From Haploplasma axanthum (GTDB taxonomy: Bacteria > Bacillota_I > Bacilli_A > Acholeplasmatales > Acholeplasmataceae): 64,000 nt of DNA. The position numbers and the translations under genes were made by a program. The first letter of the stretch is position 1. Each line of letters starts with the position of its first letter. The stretch is from contig NZ_LR215048.1 of assembly GCF_900660745.1 (NCBI RefSeq), positions 1,178,001 to 1,242,000 of the forward strand, read 5' to 3'. The notes under the pieces were generated by a model. The model searched no databases. It was given only the letters and a program-made list of their open reading frames with translations, and was not told the DNA's origin. Of this stretch, positions 45,869 through 53,793 are shown piece after piece.

Positions 45869-45997
45869 CTAATTTATAACAAAAAAAGACATCATAAAAT
45901 ATGCCACTTCTACTGTTAGTATTATGAACTTCCATGAATATATCAGCCGTCCTCTGACTGTGTTCTTCCATTTCTTTTCTTTTTCTCCTTCAATCAT
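45869..45997 (-). CDS. Possible 42-residue single-pass membrane peptide upstream of the CBS-protein operon
   Basis: An open frame on the minus strand, MIEGEKEKKWKNTV at the start and a hydrophobic helix FIILTVEVAYFMMSFFVI at the end, fills the leader between the promoter (46019-46046) and the CBS gene, stopping 11 bases before its ATG. The basic-then-hydrophobic layout looks like a real small membrane protein. Against it: no Shine-Dalgarno before its ATG, and codons GTC, CGG and CTG that are uncommon in this genome. It might instead be part of a structured leader. Confidence 0.4.
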   Translation of the reverse strand: MIEGEKEKKWKNTVRGRLIYSWKFIILTVEVAYFMMSFFVIN

Positions 45998-46018
45998 CTT
46001 AAATAAGACGTTATAATA

Positions 46019-46046
46019 ATTATACATTTTTTTTATTAATTGTCAA
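46019..46046 (-). promoter_or_regulatory. Promoter of the CBS-protein operon
   Basis: Minus strand: consensus TTGACA (46046-46041), 16 bases, consensus TATAAT (46024-46019). The -35 abuts the target duplication of the first IS1202-type element (46047). Confidence 0.8.
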
Positions 46047-46062
46047 TATTTTGATATTACTG

Positions 46063-47592
46063 TGTGGTTATCTTGTGATAATGTCTTAAGTAGTATCTTT
46101 TAATAATGTCCCAAACATTAGAAACTATAATACAATATTAAGTACTTAATATAATGGAGGTACTTAATGAGAAAGGTAGAACTAAAACCAATGGAACAAA
46201 TGAAATATGAAACAATAAAAAAATTAGTAATAAATAACGGTAATAAACTTAATGCTGCTAATAAACTAGGTATATCAATCAGACAAGTTAATAGATTAAT
46301 TATCAAATATAATGAACAAGGTAAAGAAAGTTTTATTCATGGTAATAGAAAGAAGTCTCCTTCTCTTATAATTACAGATGAAATGAAAAAACAAATTTTG
46401 AATTTATATAACAACAAGTACTACAACTTCAACTTTAAACATTTTAAAGAAATGCTCCTAGAAAATGAGAAAATTAAAATATCTTATAATTCACTATACA
46501 ATCTCTTAGATAAAAATCTTATCTTATCACCAAAAGCTGAAATAATTACTAAGAGAAAATATCGTGATAGAATTCAAACAAAAATAGATTTAAACGAATC
46601 CTTATCTATTCAAGAAAAGAGTCTTATCATTGATAATAACATCTTAGATCCTAAAGATAATCACGCAAGGCTTCCAAGAAAAAAATACGGTGGTGAGTTA
46701 TTACAAATGGATGCATCAGAACATTTATGGTTCGGAGATAAAAAGACTCATCTACACGCTGCAATAGACGATGCTACAGGTATGATAGTTGGTGCATATT
46801 TCGATCATCAAGAGACTCTAAACGGCTATTACAACGTTTTAAAACAAACATTAGAGAATCACGGGATACCTAATGAACTTTTAACTGATAGAAGAACAAT
46901 CTTCGATTATAAATCATTAAAAAACCCTCAACCTGAATATAGTACATTAACACAGTTTGGTTATGCCTGCGAGCAGCTCGGTATAACTTTAAGTGTTACT
47001 TCTATTCCTCAAGCTAAGGGGAGGATTGAACGTTTATTTGGCACATTACAATCCCGTTTAATAAATGAGTTACGAATTAATAATATTAAAACCATAAATC
47101 AAGCTAATGAGTTCCTACAATCATATCTTGGTAAGTTTAATAAACAATTCTCTCTCATTAATGATAATATACCACAAGTTTACGAAAAGATTAATAGTGA
47201 TACTGATTTAAACTTAATTTTAGCCATTATATCTAATCGAGTATTTGATCGTGGATCAGCTTTAAAGTATCAAAATAAATATTTTCAAGCTTATAGTAAA
47301 AATGGCGACTTAGTAAACTTTAAACACCGAACAAAAGCTATAGTTATTAAATCTTTTGATAATAAACTATATTGTTTAATTAACAGCGTGTACTATAAAC
47401 TAATCGAATTAGAATCTCATGAAAGTAATTCTAAAGAATTTGATTTGCCTGTTGAAAAAGAAAAGAAAAAATACACTGTTCCTAATAGTCATCCATGGAA
47501 AAGTGATTCTTATAATCGGATGATAGAAAGAGCAATGTATAAATCACGTTAATGATCTTATTTTTTTAGGACATTTTCAAAAGATATTGACA
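46063..47592 (+). mobile_element. IS1202/ISNCY-type insertion sequence, copy 1 (1530 bp)
   Basis: Ends form imperfect inverted repeats of about 25 bp: left TGTGGTTATCTTGTGATAAT, right (complement) TGTCAATATCTTTTGAAAAT. A second TATCTTTT-AATGTCC box lies inside the left end near 46096. A 16-bp direct repeat, 46047-46062 and 47593-47608 (TATTTTGATATTACTG), flanks it. Same length and end sequences as the copy at 53794-55323. Inserted between the CBS operon promoter and the riboswitch-ATPase gene. Confidence 0.88.
46167..47552 (+). CDS. tnp: IS1202/ISNCY-type transposase, copy 1
   Basis: 461-residue integrase-core (DDE) transposase. N-terminal HTH (NKLNAANKLGISIRQVNRLI, about 27-46), second winged part, then the catalytic core: Asp in LLQMDASEHLWFG, Asp in LLTDRRTIFDY and Glu in AKGRIERLFGTLQ. 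The LQMDASEHLWFGD motif is the mark of the IS1202 group. GGAGGT before the ATG. About 93% identical at the protein level to copy 2 by eye, with scattered substitutions, so the two copies are not from the very latest jump. Confidence 0.9.
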   Translation: MRKVELKPMEQMKYETIKKLVINNGNKLNAANKLGISIRQVNRLIIKYNEQGKESFIHGNRKKSPSLIITDEMKKQILNLYNNKYYNFNFKHFKEMLLENEKIKISYNSLYNLLDKNLILSPKAEIITKRKYRDRIQTKIDLNESLSIQEKSLIIDNNILDPKDNHARLPRKKYGGELLQMDASEHLWFGDKKTHLHAAIDDATGMIVGAYFDHQETLNGYYNVLKQTLENHGIPNELLTDRRTIFDYKSLKNPQPEYSTLTQFGYACEQLGITLSVTSIPQAKGRIERLFGTLQSRLINELRINNIKTINQANEFLQSYLGKFNKQFSLINDNIPQVYEKINSDTDLNLILAIISNRVFDRGSALKYQNKYFQAYSKNGDLVNFKHRTKAIVIKSFDNKLYCLINSVYYKLIELESHESNSKEFDLPVEKEKKKYTVPNSHPWKSDSYNRMIERAMYKSR

Positions 47593-47713
47593 TATTTTGA
47601 TATTACTGTAATCAATTCTACATCTTTTTATTAATAAGCAATGAATTATTTTTACATGTATTTTTTGTAAACAAATATTTACAAGAACACCAAGAGATAT
47701 TTTCATAAATTGC

Positions 47714-47742
47714 TTGAAAAATAATCAATAATTTGGTATTAT
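47714..47742 (+). promoter_or_regulatory. Promoter of the riboswitch-P-type ATPase unit
   Basis: TTGAAA (47714-47719) and TATTAT (47737-47742) with 17-base spacing, placing the transcript start at about 47749, right at the riboswitch. Confidence 0.7.
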
Positions 47743-47746
47743 ATCT

Positions 47747-47870
47747 TTTGAAGGGGAGTAGTTAGCTCTAAATGTATCGTCAATACGGATTTTATCCCGG
47801 TGCATTTCAAGTTAAATATTGCTTGTAACGAGACCTTTATGACTTTTTTAAGTCTAGAGTCTTTTTTTTA
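47747..47870 (+). promoter_or_regulatory. yybP-ykoY (Mn2+) riboswitch with terminator platform
   Basis: The leader carries the two conserved parts of the yybP-ykoY aptamer, GAAGGGGAGTAG at 47750-47761 and ACGAGACCTTT at 47828-47838, whose AAGG/CCTT ends close stem P1. The middle has the ATCCCGGTGCATTTC arm. Downstream, GACTT/AAGTC (47841-47854) and AGAC/GTCT (47831-47834 with 47859-47862) lead into T8, an intrinsic terminator that competes with P1. Mn2+ binding should stabilise P1 and let transcription continue, the ON behaviour known for exporters. Confidence 0.85.
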
Positions 47871-47891
47871 TAGAAAAAATTAGGAGGAAAT

Positions 47892-50690
47892 ATGAAAAAA
47901 GAATTAGATATAAAGAAATCTGATGAAAATTCATCAGAAAAAAATGTTGATTCTTCTTTTGATAAAGTTCTTTATCAAAGTAGTATCAAAGAGATTTCAG
48001 TAAAGGTTGGAGCAAATTTAGATAAAGGTCTAACAACTGATGAGGCTAAAATAAGATTAGAATCTAATGGGGCAAATAAACTTGATGACGTTAAAAAACG
48101 ACACATCATCTTGAAATTTATTGACCAATTAAAAGATTTTATGATTATAATTTTATTTATAGCTGCAATTATTTCAATTGCAACAGAGGATTATGCTGAA
48201 GGTATCTTAATTATTGCAATTGTTGTTTTAAATGCTGTACTTGGTGTTTTACAAGAAGCCAAAGCTGAAAAAGCCTTAGAATCAATTCAAGCATTATCTT
48301 CTCCACAAATAATCGTTATTAGAGATGGTAAGGAACAACGAGTTGATGTTAAAGAACTTGTTATTGGAGATTTAGTTCTTCTTGAAGCTGGAGATTATGT
48401 CCCAGCAGATTTAAGAATTATTGAATCAGTTAACTTGAAAATTGATGAATCAGCATTAACTGGTGAAGCAGTTCCAGTTGAGAAAATTCATGAACCAATT
48501 AAGAAAGATAACGTACCTCTGGGTGATAGAACAAACTTGGCATTTATGAGTACAGTTGTTACTTATGGGCGTGGTACGGCAGTAGTTGTAAAAACTGGTA
48601 TGGATACTGAAATTGGTAAGATTGCAAAACTTCTTGCTGAAACTGAAACAGAAGCCACTCCTTTACAAAAGAGTATTAACCAATTAGGAAAGACTTTAGC
48701 AATTATTGCACTAATTATTACAGGTATTATTTTTGCAATTGAAATTGTTGAGAGTTTAATTATAAATGGTAAAGTAACACCTGATAGTATCTTAGAATCA
48801 TTTACGTTTGCGGTTGCACTTGCTGTTGCTGCAATTCCTGAAGGACTTCCTGCGATTATTACTGTTGTATTATCACTTGGAATGACTAACTTAGTTAAGC
48901 AAAATGCAATCATGCGTACTCTTCCATCTGTTGAAACTTTAGGTTCAACAAGCATTATTTGTTCTGATAAAACTGGAACATTAACTCAAAATGTGATGAC
49001 AATCCAAAAACTTTATGTTGATGGAAAAATGGTTAATGCTGATGAATCACTTAAGTTAGATACTAATACTACTAAAGTAATTGAATATGGTGTTTTAGTT
49101 AATGACGTTAAGGTTAGACTTGAAGACAAAACAATTGTTAAATTTGGTGATCCAACAGAGATTGCTTTAATTGACTTAGGTATTAAATACAATATTGATC
49201 CAATTAAAACTAATAGTAAGTTCAAACGTATTTATGAATTACCTTTTGATTCAACTAGAAAACTTATGACTACTGTTAATGTTATTGATGGTAAAACTTA
49301 TGCGATTGTTAAAGGTGCTCCAGATGTTGTTTTTGGTAGAAGTACTTCTTTTGTTGAAAATACTAATATCCAAAAATTTGATAAAAAAGCACATGAAAAC
49401 TTTATGACTGCCAATAATAATATGGCTGATAATGCATTAAGAGTTTTAGCAATCGGTTATAAAGAATTAAAGAATAATGATGATTATTCAAAATACTCAT
49501 TTGAAGATATTGAATCTGATTTAACACTTCTTGGTTTAGTTGGTATGATAGATCCTGAAAGACCAGAAGTTGCTGAAGCTGTTAAAGTATGTAAACAAGC
49601 AGGTATTACTACTGTTATGATTACAGGTGACCATAAAAATACTGCAGTTGCTATTGCGAAAAAAATCGGTATTCTTGGCAACAATGATTTAGCTATTACA
49701 GGTCATGAGCTTGATCAAATGAACGATGAAGAATTCTTAAAGAAATTAGAACAAATTAGAGTTTATGCTCGTGTTAGTCCTGAAAATAAAGTAAGAATCG
49801 TTAGAGCTTGGAGAAGCTTAGATAAAATTGTTGCAATGACTGGTGACGGTGTAAATGATGCTCCTTCAATTAAACAAGCTGATATTGGTATTGCTATGGG
49901 TATTACTGGTACTGAAGTTGCCAAAGGTGCAGCTGATATGATTCTAACAGATGATAACTTTGCAACAATCGTTAATGCAGTTGGTGAAGGTCGTGGAATT
50001 TTTGCTAATATTAAAAAAGCAATTCACTTCTTATTAAGTTGTAATATCGGTGAAATTGTTTCAATGTTCTTAGGGGTTGTCTTAGGTTATTTCTTATTTA
50101 CAACTATTGATGGCGATCATGCAACAAAAGCATTACATATTTTAACTCCTGTTCAAATTTTATGGGTTAACTTAGTTACTGACTCCTTAATGGCTATTGC
50201 GCTTGGATTAGAACATCGTGAACCAGATATTATGTTATCTGCTCCAAGAGATCCAAACAAATCAATCTTTGCTGATGGTCTAGGTAAGAAAATTGCATTC
50301 CAAGGCTTAATGATTGGTCTTCTAACATTTGCAGCATTTATAATTGGTTGGTATTGGGGTGGAATGCCTGATAATTATACTGAAGCATCAAGAGATGCTA
50401 GTACAATGGCGTTCATGGTTCTGGCTTTATCACAGTTATTCCATGCATTTAATGCACGTAGTGAAAGACATTCAAACTTTAAACTTAAAGTTAATAAGAA
50501 ACTATTCTATGCTTTCTTAGCAAGTTTCTCACTACAAATGATTGTTGTATTAACTCCTGCTACTAGAAAACTATTTGAAGTGTCATTTCCAACACTTGGA
50601 CAATGGGGAGTAATTTTAGCTCTATCAATTGCACCATTAGTTATTGTAGAAACAATCAAACTTATTTCTCATAAAATACAAAAAAATTAA
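47892..50690 (+). CDS. P-type (P2) cation ATPase, probable Mn2+/Ca2+ exporter
   Basis: 932 residues. N-terminal cation-ATPase domain, actuator domain with LTGEAVPVEK, ion-site helix M4 with AAIPEGLPAI, phosphorylation motif DKTGT with Asp359, nucleotide-binding domain with VKGAPD, hinge TGDGVNDAPS, and six C-terminal helices. Homologous to PMR1/SERCA-like Ca2+ pumps such as YoaB, whose expression in Lactococcus is controlled by a yybP-ykoY Mn2+ riboswitch. The riboswitch directly upstream here makes Mn2+ export the most likely role. AGGAGG before the ATG; ends in a terminator. Confidence 0.9.
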   Translation: MKKELDIKKSDENSSEKNVDSSFDKVLYQSSIKEISVKVGANLDKGLTTDEAKIRLESNGANKLDDVKKRHIILKFIDQLKDFMIIILFIAAIISIATEDYAEGILIIAIVVLNAVLGVLQEAKAEKALESIQALSSPQIIVIRDGKEQRVDVKELVIGDLVLLEAGDYVPADLRIIESVNLKIDESALTGEAVPVEKIHEPIKKDNVPLGDRTNLAFMSTVVTYGRGTAVVVKTGMDTEIGKIAKLLAETETEATPLQKSINQLGKTLAIIALIITGIIFAIEIVESLIINGKVTPDSILESFTFAVALAVAAIPEGLPAIITVVLSLGMTNLVKQNAIMRTLPSVETLGSTSIICSDKTGTLTQNVMTIQKLYVDGKMVNADESLKLDTNTTKVIEYGVLVNDVKVRLEDKTIVKFGDPTEIALIDLGIKYNIDPIKTNSKFKRIYELPFDSTRKLMTTVNVIDGKTYAIVKGAPDVVFGRSTSFVENTNIQKFDKKAHENFMTANNNMADNALRVLAIGYKELKNNDDYSKYSFEDIESDLTLLGLVGMIDPERPEVAEAVKVCKQAGITTVMITGDHKNTAVAIAKKIGILGNNDLAITGHELDQMNDEEFLKKLEQIRVYARVSPENKVRIVRAWRSLDKIVAMTGDGVNDAPSIKQADIGIAMGITGTEVAKGAADMILTDDNFATIVNAVGEGRGIFANIKKAIHFLLSCNIGEIVSMFLGVVLGYFLFTTIDGDHATKALHILTPVQILWVNLVTDSLMAIALGLEHREPDIMLSAPRDPNKSIFADGLGKKIAFQGLMIGLLTFAAFIIGWYWGGMPDNYTEASRDASTMAFMVLALSQLFHAFNARSERHSNFKLKVNKKLFYAFLASFSLQMIVVLTPATRKLFEVSFPTLGQWGVILALSIAPLVIVETIKLISHKIQKN

Positions 50691-50704
50691 TAATCGTATT
50701 AACT

Positions 50705-50733
50705 GACGTTAGATTAATCTAGCGTCTTTTTTT
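50705..50733 (+). terminator. Terminator after the P-type ATPase gene
   Basis: GACGTTAGAT (50705-50714) pairs with ATCTAGCGTC (50717-50726, one G-U), then T7. Confidence 0.85.
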
Positions 50734-50749
50734 ATTTGAATAGGTAAAA

Positions 50750-50777
50750 ATAAAAAAGGAACATTTTCATGTTCCTT
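50750..50777 (-). terminator. Terminator of rnpB
   Basis: Minus strand: AAGGAACAT, loop GAAA, ATGTTCCTT (50777-50756), then TTTTTTA. Follows the 3' end of RNase P RNA by 4 bases. Confidence 0.88.
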
Positions 50778-50781
50778 AATA

Positions 50782-51131
50782 ATATCAATGTGCATAAGCC
50801 ATATTCTGTTCTCTTAACGAGTGTGATCATTTATCTCTACAATGTAGCATATAACATAACTTCAGTTAGTTTGTTACACGTGCCCCTACCATAATTTGGG
50901 TTGCTATCTTGTGGGGTTTACCGCGTTTCAGCATATTATTTCTAATATGTTCGTCTCTGTGGCACTTTACAACCTATCTCATAACAAAAGTCTTAGAGAA
51001 ATCAGTCGCCATCACCTTATGGTGCCCTAAGTTATTTGTTCCTTAGGCACAAACACTACATTCATCTCAGAATGTGATAGTATGGACTTTCCTAACTTAC
51101 AAAAGTAAGCTCGATCACCTTCCATTGATAT
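50782..51131 (-). ncRNA. rnpB: RNase P RNA, bacterial type B
   Basis: Catalytic RNA that matures tRNA 5' ends. On the minus strand the 5' part contains GAGGAAAGTCC-like TTAGGAAAGTCCATACT (universal CR-I), the middle GGTAAACCCCACAAG with GAAACGCGG, and the 3' part CAGAATATGGCTTATG (CR-V). ATATCAATG (51131-51123) pairs with CATTGATAT (50790-50782) as helix P1, which sets the ends at about 350 nt. The B-type layout is that of Firmicutes/Mollicutes. Lies between the convergent P-type ATPase and pnp. Confidence 0.95.
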
Positions 51132-51145
51132 CTTTTATTATACCA

Positions 51146-53278
51146 TTATTTATCTTCTAATGCATCTTTTCTTGATAAATCTACTCGACCTTTTTCATCA
51201 ATTTTAATACATTTAACTAAAATTGCATCACCAACATTTACAACATCAGTAACTTCATTAACACGGTCTTTTGAAAGTTTTGAAATATGTACTAATCCTT
51301 CAGTACCAGCCCACAATTCAACAAACGCACCAAATTTTTCAACACGAACAACTTTTCCTTCATAGATTTTGCCTACTTCAGGAACTCTAACTATATTTAA
51401 AATAATGTTAGCAACACGATTAATAACTTCTGTTTCAGAATGCATAATAAATACTCTACCATCTTGTTCAATATCAATTTTAACATTGTTATTATCTTCG
51501 ATAATTTGAGTAATAATTTTACCACCAGTTCCAATAACATCTCTAATTTTTTCAGGATCAATTTTAATTAATTTAACTTTTGGAGCATAAGGACTTAATT
51601 CACTTGAAACTTCAGCAATTGTTGAATGCATGTGATCTAGTAATTGGAATCTAGCAACTTTTGCTTGTTCTAAGGCTTCTTTAAATATTTCATTAGTTAT
51701 ACCATCAATCTTAATATCCATTTGAAGAGCTGTAATTCCTTCTCTTGAACCAGCAACTTTAAAGTCCATATCGCCTTCATGGTCTTCCATACCTTGAATA
51801 TCAGTAAGAATTGTATAGTCTTTTCCTTCCATTACAAGACCCATTGCAATACCAGCAACTGGTGCTTTAATTGGAACCCCAGCATTCATAAGTGCCATTG
51901 TTGCAGCACAGATTGTTGCCTGACTACTAGATCCATTTGATTCAAGTATTTCTGATACAACACGAATAGTGTATGGGAATTCTTCTTCATTAGGTAAAAT
52001 ATTTTTAATCGCTTTTTCACCTAATGCTCCATGTCCAATTTCTCTTCTTCCTGGTGCACCATATCTACCTGTTTCACCAACACTGAATTGAGGGAAATTA
52101 TAATGTAACATAAAACGTTTATTATCTTCATCTCTAATATCATCAATTATCTTACCTTCACCAAGTCCACCAAGAGTTACAACAGCTAAGGCTTGCGTTT
52201 GTCCACGTGTAAATAATGAAGATCCATGAGTTCTTTCTAATAAACCAACTCTTGATGCAAGTGGTCTAATTTCATCAGTTTTTCTACCATCAGGTCTTAT
52301 TTTTTCTTTTGTAATTAATCTTCTTACTTCATTTTTAACAACTTTATTTAAAGTGGCTTCAACATGTCCTAAGAATTCTCTTTCTTTTTTATAGTCGTAA
52401 ACACTAATATTATCAATTATTTTAAAGAATGGACGATCTTTAAAGTGTTCAAGAGTTTTCGCTTTGATTTCATCAATTTTTGCATATCTTTCTAATTTGT
52501 CAAATATTGAAACTGCATCAACAAGTGAAGTACCAATATAATCTAATACTTCTTTTTCAATGTCTTTATCTAAAGTAAATACATCATACTCTTTTTTAAC
52601 TTTACCTAATTCTTTAGAAATAACATTTTGGAATTCATTTAATTCTTTAATAATGCTATGAGCATGGCTTAAAGCATTTAACATTAATTCTTCACTTACT
52701 TCTTTAGCTGAAGCTTCAACCATGTTTAATGCTTCAGTTGTTCCTGCAACAGTTAAATCAAGGATACTTGTTTCCATTTCTTCTTCAGTTGGATTAACAA
52801 CAAATTCATTATTAATCATTCCAAGAGTTACACCACTAACTGGACCTTTAAATGGTAAATCAGATAATTGAAGTACTAGTGATGAACCAAGCAATGCAAC
52901 CATTTCAGGTGGACATGTAGGATCACTAGATAAAACAGTATTAATGATTTGAACATCATTTTTAAATCCATCAGCAAACAATGGTCTAACTGGTCTATCA
53001 ATTAAACGAGAAATTAGTGTTTCATGTTCAGTAGCTCTTCCTTCTCTTTTCAAAAATCCGCCAGGTATTTTACCAGCAGCATATAATTTTTCTTGGTATA
53101 AAACCATTAAAGGAAAAAAGTCACCATCAGTTGGTTCGTTTTTATTAACAACTACACTTAGAACAGATGTTCCACCATAATGTAATAAAGCAGAGGCATT
53201 AGTTTGTTTTGCAACTTCGCCAATTTCAACTTTTAGAGTTCTTCCCCCAAAATTTGTTTCAAAAGTCTTTAGACTCAT
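51146..53278 (-). CDS. pnp: Polyribonucleotide nucleotidyltransferase (PNPase)
   Basis: Phosphorolytic 3'-5' exoribonuclease, trimeric. 710 residues: two RNase PH domains (first at about 1-220, second about 300-540, with FFPLMVLYQEKLYAAGKIPGGF and HYNFPQFSVGE), a linking helical domain, KH (RDVIGTGGKIITQI, about 565) and S1 domain at the end (KIYEGKVVRVEKFGAFVEL). The frame opens six codons upstream, but AAGGAG sits 9 bases before ATG 53278. Follows rpsO, the classic rpsO-pnp order, with a terminator between. Confidence 0.97.
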   Translation of the reverse strand: MSLKTFETNFGGRTLKVEIGEVAKQTNASALLHYGGTSVLSVVVNKNEPTDGDFFPLMVLYQEKLYAAGKIPGGFLKREGRATEHETLISRLIDRPVRPLFADGFKNDVQIINTVLSSDPTCPPEMVALLGSSLVLQLSDLPFKGPVSGVTLGMINNEFVVNPTEEEMETSILDLTVAGTTEALNMVEASAKEVSEELMLNALSHAHSIIKELNEFQNVISKELGKVKKEYDVFTLDKDIEKEVLDYIGTSLVDAVSIFDKLERYAKIDEIKAKTLEHFKDRPFFKIIDNISVYDYKKEREFLGHVEATLNKVVKNEVRRLITKEKIRPDGRKTDEIRPLASRVGLLERTHGSSLFTRGQTQALAVVTLGGLGEGKIIDDIRDEDNKRFMLHYNFPQFSVGETGRYGAPGRREIGHGALGEKAIKNILPNEEEFPYTIRVVSEILESNGSSSQATICAATMALMNAGVPIKAPVAGIAMGLVMEGKDYTILTDIQGMEDHEGDMDFKVAGSREGITALQMDIKIDGITNEIFKEALEQAKVARFQLLDHMHSTIAEVSSELSPYAPKVKLIKIDPEKIRDVIGTGGKIITQIIEDNNNVKIDIEQDGRVFIMHSETEVINRVANIILNIVRVPEVGKIYEGKVVRVEKFGAFVELWAGTEGLVHISKLSKDRVNEVTDVVNVGDAILVKCIKIDEKGRVDLSRKDALEDK

Positions 53279-53372
53279 ATATAAAATCTCCTTCATTTTA
53301 TATTTATATTTAAATATATATTTTTCCTTACTTATTTTACCACACTTTTACACTTAAAGATACATTGATAAA

Positions 53373-53397
53373 GAAAAAAGAGCCGAAGCTCTTTCTT
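53373..53397 (-). terminator. Terminator/attenuator between rpsO and pnp
   Basis: Minus strand: AAAGAGC, loop TTCG, GCTCTTT (53394-53377), then TTTT. A stable UUCG-capped hairpin two bases after the rpsO stop. Confidence 0.85.
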
Positions 53398-53398
53398 T

Positions 53399-53668
53399 CT
53401 ATCGACGTAATCCTAATTCAGCAATAATTGCTTGGTAACGACTAACATCTTTATTTCTTAAATAAGTTAATAAATTACGTCTTTGACCAACTTTCATGAA
53501 AAGACCTCTACGTGAGTGGTGATCTTTTTTATGAACTTCTAAGTGTCCATTTAATTGGTTGATTTCATAAGTTAAAATTGCAATTTGAACTTCTGGTGAC
53601 CCAGTGTCTCCTTCATGTTTTGCAAATTTAGCAATGATTTCTTGTTTTACTTCTTTTGTTATAGCCAT
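53399..53668 (-). CDS. rpsO: Small ribosomal subunit protein uS15
   Basis: Primary 16S rRNA-binding protein of the 30S platform. 89 residues, [15 protein letters not shown]..., with [25 protein letters not shown] and LLTYLRNKD, the complete S15 pattern. AAGGAG before the ATG. Its leader may carry an S15 autoregulatory RNA. Confidence 0.98.
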   Translation of the reverse strand: MAITKEVKQEIIAKFAKHEGDTGSPEVQIAILTYEINQLNGHLEVHKKDHHSRRGLFMKVGQRRNLLTYLRNKDVSRYQAIIAELGLRR

Positions 53669-53731
53669 GTTTCTTTCTCCTTATCGCTCAACTAAAGAAT
53701 GGGCGGCAAATCCCGATACCTTGTTGGCGTC
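53669..53731 (-). promoter_or_regulatory. rpsO leader, candidate S15-binding RNA
   Basis: About 60 transcribed bases, unusually G+C-rich for this genome (GCCAACAAGGTATCGGGATTTGCCGCCC), able to pair GGG with CCC and GGTATC-containing segments. Bacterial rpsO leaders often bind S15; membership of a known class was not tested. Confidence 0.4.
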
Positions 53732-53737
53732 TTATTT

Positions 53738-53765
53738 ATTATAACATATTATTATTTTTTTTCAA
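53738..53765 (-). promoter_or_regulatory. Promoter of rpsO
   Basis: Minus strand: TTGAAA (53765-53760), 16 bases, extended -10 TGTTATAAT with TATAAT at 53743-53738. The -35 ends exactly where the target duplication of the second IS1202-type element starts (53766). Confidence 0.75.
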
Positions 53766-53793
53766 TAATTAAATCTTTAGAAATTGATCAACA

